A DNA stretch of 31,378 nucleotides from a virus. Below are positions 25,772-31,322 of the stretch, in pieces; position 1 is the first letter of the stretch; each line of letters begins with the position of its first letter. Under the pieces are notes generated by a model, which was given only the letters and a program-made list of their open reading frames with translations, did no database searches and was not told the origin of the DNA. The DNA lies in the IMG/VR virus record IMGVR_UViG_3300025711_000024, positions 1-31,378 of that record. One strand, written 5' to 3'. Position numbers and translations under genes: made by a program.

Positions 25772-26572
25772 CTAACCGGCAGCCTCAGAACTACCCATTG
25801 ATAAAAGCGGGATTGAACTCTGGTTCTCAATGGCATGAGCTACGGCGGATTTATCAGCGAAGAAATCCCCGATGCGTTTTGAAGTGGCCGAAAGGTTGAG
25901 CAACAAACCATAGAAAAAGGCGGCGGCTTCTTCGGTGTAAGGCATGGTTTGCGCGGTCATATGGGCGGGTGGCACCATGTGCGAAAAATCGTTAAGTCGG
26001 TGAGCAACGTTGTATTTTTGGCGGTCGCTAAATTTTTCCGACCGTGTCAAATGGACTTCTTTTTCAGTCACACCCCGCGCATTCTTATGTAGCTGTTTAA
26101 CGACGACTTTCGCATACAGACCCAGCGAGTAAATATTCCCAGAGTAACCAGAAAATCGGGCCGTTTTATTCCACTGGCCGTTATGGTCAGCATCGGCTGC
26201 ACTTCCATTGGCTGCAATCGTTCCGTCGCGGTTTTCCCACCAGTGGCAAGTCGTTTCAAAGAAATACGTAATAAACATCTGTTCTTCGATTTCGGTCGCG
26301 AGAATATTTTTAATCGCCTGGGTGATCGCATCCCTTGCGGCGGTCATGGTCATGGATGTGACTGTGTAACCCTCAATGCCTAACCCTCGCTTTTCGCGGA
26401 CTACATGAGCGAAAACTCCCGGTGGATTCAGAAGGAGTATTTGGTCGTGCAATTCCTCGTTGATGGTCAGCTCAAATTCCCCAGAATGCGCGTCAACCTT
26501 AGCCCGGCATGAAATGGCGTATTTGTCAGTTGCTGATTTCTCAAAAAATTTAACGTCTGGGAGTTTCGGCAT
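25772..26572 (-). CDS. Unrecognised early gene (266 aa) before gene A
   Basis: 266 residues starting MPKLPDVKFFEKSATDKYAI, with an ATG that shares a base with the previous stop (TAATG). Beta-rich start, then helical region about 85-110 (AARDAITQAIKNILATEIEE), then CHWWENRDGTIAANGSAADA, and a helical end (AAAFFYGLLLNLSATSKRIG). No signal peptide, membrane span or known catalytic motif. It forms a coupled unit with the 183-residue gene and gene A, so it is expressed with replication functions. P2 has gene B (helicase loader) here, but I see no Walker motif, so it is not simply a B homologue. Confidence 0.6.
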   Translation of the reverse strand: MPKLPDVKFFEKSATDKYAISCRAKVDAHSGEFELTINEELHDQILLLNPPGVFAHVVREKRGLGIEGYTVTSMTMTAARDAITQAIKNILATEIEEQMFITYFFETTCHWWENRDGTIAANGSAADADHNGQWNKTARFSGYSGNIYSLGLYAKVVVKQLHKNARGVTEKEVHLTRSEKFSDRQKYNVAHRLNDFSHMVPPAHMTAQTMPYTEEAAAFFYGLLLNLSATSKRIGDFFADKSAVAHAIENQSSIPLLSMGSSEAAG

Positions 26573-27123
26573 TATTCAGCCCCTTTATCGATATTTAAAA
26601 AAGCATGAATAAACGCCCTCTCAACATCCCTGTAATATTTCATTGGTTGAAATGTCCCATCAAACCAATAATTAGCGGAGGTTATATCGGGAATTGTTTC
26701 GAGTACTTCTGAAGGTGCGACGCGCTGGGGGTGGGAAATATGACTTTCTTTTTGAAATGCCTCCGCTATCCGCTGCTTTTCATCACGTTCTGAGGCCAGT
26801 TTTTTAACCGCTGCTATGGCGGTGACGGTCATTCGCTCTGCATCGGCAGCGTTGATAATGTCGGCGGTACCATCAGCACCCATGATCGCGAAAATCAGTG
26901 AATCCCAATGCACTTCATAACTGTTGGAAGCTGTAGCCAAATTTTGATTTTTGGCTGTTAACGCGGCAATCTCGCCCGCTTGATTAATAATGGTACGGCT
27001 TATTTCATTACAAAAGTGTCGAGCAGCGATACAACCAATAGGGGCTAGCCCCAGAGAAAGTTCTTTAATCAGCTCAACTGATTTCAGAGTGATACTTAAT
27101 TTAGCCTGTTTTGACGTCGTCAT
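26572..27123 (-). CDS. Unrecognised early gene (183 aa)
   Basis: 183 residues (MTTSKQAKLSITLKSVELIK...). Good ribosome site AAGGAACTAAATA before the ATG. A probable coiled-coil region spans about 45-65 (INQAGEIAALTAKNQNLA), then a helix about 90-125 (AADAERMTVTAIAAVKKLAS). The layout of N-terminal helix, coiled coil and small C-terminal domain is like variable accessory early proteins of lambdoid and P2 phages, but I cannot assign a family. Overlaps the next gene as TAATG. Confidence 0.55.
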   Translation of the reverse strand: MTTSKQAKLSITLKSVELIKELSLGLAPIGCIAARHFCNEISRTIINQAGEIAALTAKNQNLATASNSYEVHWDSLIFAIMGADGTADIINAADAERMTVTAIAAVKKLASERDEKQRIAEAFQKESHISHPQRVAPSEVLETIPDITSANYWFDGTFQPMKYYRDVERAFIHAFLNIDKGAE

Positions 27124-27197
27124 TATTTAGTTCCTTATGCTGTTTTTTAGATGCAGAAAGCCCGACGCAGTAGCGCCTGTTTAAAAAACTGGTTGGT

Positions 27198-27518
27198 TTA
27201 AATGTCTAGAATTCGGTCAGATGCCGAAATGTAATTAGGCAGTGAGCGGCCCCATTTGGACAGGCTGTTCATTGCGTCGATTATCATTTCCCGCTGGTAT
27301 TCGCTGAAATCTTCGAAAGGTTTTCCGATATCAGACGGGATGAATAGTTTGGGTGTACGGCGATTCGATAACGTCAACACAACGAATTTGAAATCATCAC
27401 TGGCCGTATTAAACCGGCGCAACGCAATATTTTCATGACGTTTAAAAAGCTTGCGGGCAGTTATCTGAAATTCTTTAAACGGTAACGGCGCAACATGCTG
27501 ATTATTTGGAACCTGCAT
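27198..27518 (-). CDS. Unrecognised early gene (106 aa)
   Basis: 106 residues (MQVPNNQHVAPLPFKEFQIT...). A basic N-terminal half (ARKLFKRHENIALRRF) is followed by a beta segment and an acidic helix ending near SKWGRSL. AGGGGGATTT before the ATG is an acceptable but short-spaced ribosome site. It is separated from the 183-residue gene by 74 bases. No family recognised. Confidence 0.5.
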   Translation of the reverse strand: MQVPNNQHVAPLPFKEFQITARKLFKRHENIALRRFNTASDDFKFVVLTLSNRRTPKLFIPSDIGKPFEDFSEYQREMIIDAMNSLSKWGRSLPNYISASDRILDI

Positions 27519-27537
27519 AAATCCCCCTGCGAATTAA

Positions 27538-27759
27538 CTACGCGAAAATACCCATCAGTCTGGCGAACCAACGGCGTTTATTTCGTGGGCGGGACATGAA
27601 CGGCAGACGGCGACCGTTAACGAATTGCACGTCGGTGACTTTGGGCTGAAAAAAACGACCGTCCGGGGTTTCAATCCATCCGCGCTGGTGAGCGCGGTGC
27701 GTAACCTGCTGGCCGTGGGTCAGCATATTAGCCAGAGATGGGCACTGGATTGTTGTCAT
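27538..27759 (-). CDS. fil: Fil-like phage filamentation protein
   Basis: 73 residues from MTTIQCPSLANMLTHGQQVT. The sequence HRAHQRGWIETPDGRFFQPK followed by FVNGRRLPFM is the pattern of the Fil family (DUF2724) of P2-like phages, first known from phage 186, where expression makes cells filament. GAGG lies 7 bases before the ATG. A longer frame starting at 27819 overlaps the preceding gene and is not needed. A role in host cell division inhibition is from the family, not shown here. Confidence 0.72.
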   Translation of the reverse strand: MTTIQCPSLANMLTHGQQVTHRAHQRGWIETPDGRFFQPKVTDVQFVNGRRLPFMSRPRNKRRWFARLMGIFA

Positions 27760-27761
27760 GA

Positions 27762-28016
27762 TTAAGCCTCGTCGAAAATAATGGTGAAAGGTTCGGGCAT
27801 TTTGTGGGTCTTGCTCCAAAGTTCGGCTGTAGCGTTAAGTTTGATCGCTTCATTGCTTCCCGCATAAGCCGCAGCTCCGGCAATTTCTCGCAGCTTTTCA
27901 CAGGCCCAATAGATTTCGCTTTCTGAATGTGCCGGCGCTTTGGCGGTCGCAGCTAACTGGCGGCGTTCGTACATGTTCAGAACTCTGTTACCCGCTGCCA
28001 AAAATGGTGTACGCAT
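27762..28016 (-). CDS. Small early protein, function unknown
   Basis: 84 residues from MRTPFLAAGNRVLNMYERRQ. GGAG lies 6 bases before the ATG at 28016; the frame is open to 28088 but without a better start. Residues 30-65 look helical (SEIYWACEKLREIAGAAAYA). It is followed by the Fil-like gene after 2 bases. Its N-terminal sequence has the look of small P2/186 early proteins, but I cannot name a family. Confidence 0.55.
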   Translation of the reverse strand: MRTPFLAAGNRVLNMYERRQLAATAKAPAHSESEIYWACEKLREIAGAAAYAGSNEAIKLNATAELWSKTHKMPEPFTIIFDEA

Positions 28017-28154
28017 GCTGATCTCCATCAAATTGAAAGGGTGCCGGGGTACAGCTCCACGCCCGGCGCGTGCCCCCTGTGATAACATCGCTATACCTGT
28101 GAAACTTTGAGCAGTGAATCAGGCGCAACATTTACCAACACAGAAGGAGTTGTA

Positions 28155-28634
28155 ATGAAATTCAATGTATTTTTTAAAAAAGACCATGGAGCACATTGGG
28201 TGCTTTCGAATGGATCAGCGATATTTGAAAGCTTTTTATTTAAAACAATGACAGATGCTATGGATAACCTTGAGGAGTTTGTCACACTGATGCAGTCACC
28301 AGTACTCAGTGGCTCTGATGAATTGGTCAATTTTGGAGAGACAAAAACTAGCCCATCAGCATTAGTCATATTTAAACAAAAGAGCACGCGCTGGTACTGG
28401 GATTTATTTATCTCAACAGGCGCGAAATTATCTAAAGTTGCTGAATGCTCAGATAAAGGCTTTGACTCATTAGAACAGGCAAGACAAAAAGCAAAGTCTT
28501 TGTGTGATTCCATTGTTAAAGCTCCAATTTTAGATTGGGCAAACGTCGCCATACCAGGGTGCAATTTTTCAAAAACCTTTGAGAATGAACATCACATAAA
28601 GGATATTCACCCCTCCAGTAAGTGGATTAAATAA
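28155..28634 (+). CDS. AT-rich reverse-oriented cargo gene, YegP/DUF1508-like
   Basis: 159 residues from MKFNVFFKKDHGAHWVLSNG, with strong ribosome site AAGGAG five bases before the ATG. It runs rightward against the surrounding leftward early genes and ends in its own terminator, so it looks like an inserted accessory (moron) gene. Two similar units are visible: WVLSNGSAIFESFLFKTMTD then A-M-D-N-L-E-E-F-V, and WYWDLFISTGAKLSKVAECS then DSLEQARQKAKSL. This is a tandem WY...GA...F-x-S-x-E-x-A pattern that recalls DUF1508 (YegP). The antisense frame is open but lacks a ribosome site. AT-rich compared with the early genes. Function unknown. Confidence 0.7.
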   Translation: MKFNVFFKKDHGAHWVLSNGSAIFESFLFKTMTDAMDNLEEFVTLMQSPVLSGSDELVNFGETKTSPSALVIFKQKSTRWYWDLFISTGAKLSKVAECSDKGFDSLEQARQKAKSLCDSIVKAPILDWANVAIPGCNFSKTFENEHHIKDIHPSSKWIK

Positions 28635-28661
28635 CCCCATTAGTCAGGGGTTATTGTTTTT
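28630..28661 (+). terminator. Terminator between convergent cargo gene and early gene
   Basis: The stem AATAACCCC / GGGGTTATT (28630-28638 with 28647-28655) is followed by G and a T-run. The stop codons of both the rightward cargo gene (28632-28634) and the leftward 115-residue gene (28640-28642) lie in it. On the leftward strand the T-run is weaker, so early transcription may pass partly. Confidence 0.8.
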
Positions 28662-28987
28662 CTAGTGCGGGATGGTATATCTCGCACTGTTTCTTCATCC
28701 ACAATCAATTCATAAATCTTAATGCCACTGTCACTTTCTGAAATGTCACTGAAAACCTGCATCATGAAATTCATGAACTGCTCATATGATACGGAGGGTG
28801 AAATATAACCAGTTGTAACCTCCAGCAATGGTGTTAGCCCTGAGTTATCATTTATTGAAATGCAATTCAGCTTATCCAAACGGAAAAAATAATTTCCGCA
28901 AGGTGTTCTTTTATCCTTGATGCGGATAAATACGTTTGATAACCCTTTGGGATCATCTGAGAGTTTAAAAATTTCAGCAGTCTTCAT
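28640..28987 (-). CDS. Unrecognised early gene (115 aa)
   Basis: 115 residues (MKTAEIFKLSDDPKGLSNVF...). Start overlaps the preceding stop as ATGA. The first 55 residues look beta-rich (FIRIKDKRTPCGNYFFRLDK), followed by a helix (YEQFMNFMMQVFSDI), and an acidic end. DNA is AT-rich like the neighbouring cargo gene. It ends inside the terminator. Coupled to the 97-residue gene and cox. No family recognised. Confidence 0.5.
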   Translation of the reverse strand: MKTAEIFKLSDDPKGLSNVFIRIKDKRTPCGNYFFRLDKLNCISINDNSGLTPLLEVTTGYISPSVSYEQFMNFMMQVFSDISESDSGIKIYELIVDEETVRDIPSRTRKTITPD

Positions 28988-29277
28988 TTTATCCTCGGTT
29001 CATTCAGTTTTTTCCATTCATTAAGTTGCCGCTGAGTTACGCCACGTACTGGGTTAATAACAACGGCCCCAATTACCTTAAAAGCGACCTTACTTTTATA
29101 AAGCGCATCTATGTACCCAGTCGCCTGGGCCTGCGCGTCGAATAACCCGAAAGATTGCTCGCCGAGTGTGACCTCATAGCGGGCAATCTTGCTGATAACC
29201 GTTTTCGGGCGGCGAGTAATTAAGAAGCCGCGGTAAATTGATGAATGACGGCTTATTTCTTTGATGGCGTGGGTCAT
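28984..29277 (-). CDS. Unrecognised early gene (97 aa) after cox
   Basis: 97 residues (MTHAIKEISRHSSIYRGFLI...), basic, ATGA overlap with the cox stop and with the next gene. It has a short beta pair (GFLITRRPKTVISKIARYEV then TLGEQSFGLF) and a helix (DAQAQATGYIDALYKSKVAF). The end VTQRQLNEWKKLNEPRIK is helical. The position right after cox is that of early regulators or replication accessories in P2-type phages. No family recognised. Confidence 0.55.
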   Translation of the reverse strand: MTHAIKEISRHSSIYRGFLITRRPKTVISKIARYEVTLGEQSFGLFDAQAQATGYIDALYKSKVAFKVIGAVVINPVRGVTQRQLNEWKKLNEPRIK

Positions 29278-29684
29278 GCCGCTGCCCCTTGTGCTTTCGC
29301 ATTGCGAGGTTTCTTCTGCCTACCTGCTGATAAGCGGTCTTTCCACCCATGCCATTCAGCTGGTGCACTTTCCACCAGCTGGGCGGCGTACTTGTCCCAC
29401 TCTTTGCGGTTAACCCAAAGTTCTGCTTGTCCGCCAGGTTTCGAAGGGTCAACCATGTAAAACGCTGGCAACTTCCCAGCCTTAGCCATGCAAACCACAG
29501 CGTTCGGTGTCTTGCCTACATACAGCGCAAAACCTTCTTTTGACAGTAGGTCAGAAGGCGTTGTCGCCAGTTTGATGGCATCAAGCTTGCGTAGTGAAGG
29601 GGCACGATTGACTTCGGATCTAGCCTCAAGCTCGAGGCTTTCTTCTTCTGCTAAGAGTTCTAGAATTTTTTCCTCATCTTGCAT
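29274..29684 (-). CDS. cox: Cox-like excisionase and regulator
   Basis: 136 residues from MQDEEKILELLAEEESLELE with GGAGG eight bases before the ATG. From about residue 50 the sequence matches P2 Cox: FALYVGKTPNAVVCMAKAGK then L-P-A-F-Y-M-V-D-P, and AELWVNRKEWDKYAAQ. The winged-helix part GKTPNAVVCMAKAGKLP is the DNA-reading helix region. P2 Cox is 91 residues, so this one has an acidic 45-residue N-terminal extension. Cox represses the lysogenic promoter and directs excision. It is first in the early operon, with two downstream genes coupled by ATGA overlaps. The basic tail (RQKKPRNAKAQG) is also extra. Confidence 0.85.
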   Translation of the reverse strand: MQDEEKILELLAEEESLELEARSEVNRAPSLRKLDAIKLATTPSDLLSKEGFALYVGKTPNAVVCMAKAGKLPAFYMVDPSKPGGQAELWVNRKEWDKYAAQLVESAPAEWHGWKDRLSAGRQKKPRNAKAQGAAA

Positions 29685-29715
29685 TCTGCTATCCTCCAGG
29701 CTGGTACCCGATTTT

Positions 29716-29743
29716 CTAACTGGCACTAATTGGAGCTAGTTGG
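29716..29743. promoter_or_regulatory. Three direct repeats spaced 10 bp, likely Cox sites
   Basis: CTAACTGG (29716-29723), CTAATTGG (29726-29733) and CTAGTTGG (29736-29743) fit CTA-R-Y-TGG at exactly 10-bp steps, one helical turn. They lie in the cox-C intergenic region on the side away from the early promoter and upstream of the expected lysogenic promoter. Related octamers with the same spacing occur near attP (31156-31183). In P2, Cox binds short repeats in both places, so these are probably its sites. Confidence 0.7.
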
Positions 29744-29755
29744 ATTTCATTCGGG

Positions 29756-29791
29756 TGTTAGTAATGCGATAAAATTATAGGATGCTAATAA
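29756..29791. promoter_or_regulatory. Candidate C repressor operators flanking the early -10
   Basis: Direct repeats TGTTAGTAA (29756-29764) and TGCTAATAA (29783-29791), seven of nine identical, lie on either side of the early promoter -10 (29774-29779). P2 C binds two direct-repeat half-sites around the early promoter in the same manner. Repressor binding here would block early transcription. Assignment is by position and resemblance only. Confidence 0.5.
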
Positions 29792-29800
29792 CAATGTCAA
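29774..29800 (-). promoter_or_regulatory. Early promoter Pe (leftward)
   Basis: On the leftward strand a perfect -35 TTGACA (29800-29795) and perfect -10 TATAAT (29779-29774) are separated by 15 bases. Transcription would start near 29767 and reach cox. The -35 overlaps the first codons of the C gene. The short spacer may lower basal strength. It faces the C and int transcript, as in P2. Confidence 0.7.
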
Positions 29801-30096
29801 CATACGATAGCCATGAGAAGTTAGCGCTCATTCGCGAATCTGAAAGGATGAATCGACGAGAGATGAGTCAACTACTTGATATTCCTTACAGTAGTTTGTC
29901 TAACTACGAATCAGGTCGAATGAAAATGTCATTTGAGGTAGGGGCTAAAATTTTCAAACACCCCAGATTTAGGAAATACCAAAATTGGTTTATGTATGAC
30001 GAGGTGGATCCAGCAGCCGGGCAAATCGCCCCGGTTCTCTCTCTTAGTGGGCAAGAGCAAATAATATCAGCCCAATCCGTAAAGAAATCTGGCTAA
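29794..30096 (+). CDS. C: C-type lysogeny repressor
   Basis: 100 residues from MSTYDSHEKLALIRESERMN, close to P2 C (99 residues). The helix-turn-helix is residues about 16-44 (MNRREMSQLLDIPYSSLSNY then E-S-G-R). The C-terminal part YQNWFMYDEVDPAAGQIAPV is strikingly like P2 C (WFM...PESGQIAPA). An in-frame ATG at 29782 would add four residues; 29794 aligns with P2 C and has AGGA 11 bases upstream. It should keep the early promoter off and maintain lysogeny. It is co-directional with int, suggesting one lysogenic transcript. Confidence 0.9.
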   Translation: MSTYDSHEKLALIRESERMNRREMSQLLDIPYSSLSNYESGRMKMSFEVGAKIFKHPRFRKYQNWFMYDEVDPAAGQIAPVLSLSGQEQIISAQSVKKSG

Positions 30097-30162
30097 CAGT
30101 ATATAAACTATACATTTTCACTATTTGTTACCAAGACGATATATTTGTCGGAGGGTCTTCTT

Positions 30163-31149
30163 ATGTCAATTAAGAAACTCGACGATGGTCGTTATGAAGT
30201 GGACGTCAGGCCGCAGGGTTCCGAGGGAAAGCGAATCAGGCGGAAATTTGGTACCAAGGGCGAGGCGCAAATTTACGAACGCCACATCCTGGTTAACTAT
30301 CACAATAAAGAATGGCTAGAAAAACCGGCAGACCGGCGAAAGCTGACTGACCTGTTGGATGTTTGGTGGCTACAGCATGGCAAGCATCACGTTCGTGGTG
30401 AAAAAGAGAGAGAGCGTTTAACTGCCATCATCAAGACGATGAAGGAATTAGGCTTGCAGCGAGCTGACCAGTTAACCGTTAAAGCGATTAAAGACTATCG
30501 GGTATACATGCTAAATCAGGGGTTGAAGGCTTCAAGTGTTAACCGGCACCTGGCGATTATGAGTGGTATGTTCACCAAGCTTATTGACGCAGGCGAGTAC
30601 CACAGTGAGCATCCTATCCGGGGTATCAAGGCATTCAAAGAGGGTGAATCGGAAATGTCATTTCTCACATCCAGAGAAATTGATACCTTGCTTGAGCTGC
30701 TTGATGGAGATGATCGGAAGGCCGCGTTGCTGTGTTTAGCGACCGGGGGCCGTTGGGGAGAGGTTGCTAACCTTAAGGGTGTGCACATTATTCAGGGGAA
30801 AGTGATGTTCATGAAGACGAAGAACGGCAAACGTCGAACTGTTCCGATATCCTCTGAGCTGGAAGCCTTGGTCAAAGGAGATAAAACAGGAATATTGCTT
30901 CACCCGGATTATGTTAGGGTGCGTACCACGTTGAAAGCAATGAAACCCGATTTGCCGATGGGGCAGGCTGTCCATGTATTGCGCCATACGTTCGCCACAC
31001 ATTTTATGATGAACGGCGGTAACATCATCACGCTCCAACGGATTTTAGGGCACGCGACCATACAGCAAACTATGACATATGCGCATTTTGCACCGGACTT
31101 TTTACAGGATGCAGTTGCGTTAAACCCGGTTGCCGGAGTGTCCATATAG
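30163..31149 (+). CDS. int: Tyrosine integrase
   Basis: 328 residues from MSIKKLDDGRYEVDVRPQGS, with GGAGG seven bases before the ATG; an upstream ATG at 30145 has no such site. The N-terminal arm-binding domain is followed by a core-binding domain (KASSVNRHLAIMSGMFTKLI). The catalytic residues are visible: Arg about 196 (GGRWGEV), Lys about 218 (KTKNGKRR), His-x-x-Arg-like LRHTFATH about 274, His in LGHATIQQT and Tyr about 305 (MTYAHF). It is next to attR, as expected. Related to P2 Int; its site here is the pyrE attenuator. Confidence 0.95.
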   Translation: MSIKKLDDGRYEVDVRPQGSEGKRIRRKFGTKGEAQIYERHILVNYHNKEWLEKPADRRKLTDLLDVWWLQHGKHHVRGEKERERLTAIIKTMKELGLQRADQLTVKAIKDYRVYMLNQGLKASSVNRHLAIMSGMFTKLIDAGEYHSEHPIRGIKAFKEGESEMSFLTSREIDTLLELLDGDDRKAALLCLATGGRWGEVANLKGVHIIQGKVMFMKTKNGKRRTVPISSELEALVKGDKTGILLHPDYVRVRTTLKAMKPDLPMGQAVHVLRHTFATHFMMNGGNIITLQRILGHATIQQTMTYAHFAPDFLQDAVALNPVAGVSI

Positions 31150-31155
31150 TGTCCA

Positions 31156-31203
31156 CCAACTAGCATTAATTAGCACCAATTAAACCTAATGCGATTAATT
31201 AAG
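31156..31203. promoter_or_regulatory. attP arm with 10-bp-phased Cox-like boxes
   Basis: Right after the integrase stop, octamers at exactly 10-bp steps read CCAACTAG (31156), TTAATTAG (31166), CCAATTAA (31176), then weaker CTAATGCG (31186) and TTAATTAA (31196). The first is the exact reverse complement of box CTAGTTGG at 29736, the next two differ at two or fewer positions from the box family. The sequence TAATGCGAT (31187-31195) is also found in the switch region (29762-29770). This is the place for Cox and integrase arm sites. Confidence 0.65.
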
Positions 31204-31222
31204 TGACTGTTTTAAAACAAAT

Positions 31223-31242
31223 AACCCCGTTGCGGCGGGGTT
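31223..31242 (+). terminator. Hairpin after integrase, weak terminator
   Basis: The stem AACCCCG / CGGGGTT (31223-31229 with 31236-31242) has loop TTGCGG. On the rightward strand it is followed by GTGTAGG and not a T-run, so termination of the C-int transcript may be incomplete. The leftward strand reads ATTTGTTTT after the stem, which is the better terminator direction. Confidence 0.6.
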
Positions 31243-31251
31243 GTGTAGGTC

Positions 31252-31265
31252 ACTGAGAAGTCGCC
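31252..31265. repeat. attR core (14-bp direct repeat)
   Basis: Second copy of ACTGAGAAGTCGCC, 102 bases after the integrase stop and 57 bases before the pyrE ATG. It is followed by the T-run TTTTTT (31266-31271). The left hairpin arm here is GGTCACT instead of GGCGACT, so the stem is interrupted by one mismatch and one G-T pair. Confidence 0.9.
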
Positions 31266-31322
31266 TTTTTTATGGCCTGCGGGCTGACAATAAGAAATAA
31301 GACGTTATAGAGGAGACCATCA

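Noticed and set aside
28091-28564. Leftward frame of 157 residues antisense to the cargo gene
   Set aside because: The rightward frame has a strong AAGGAG site and its own terminator; the leftward frame has neither.
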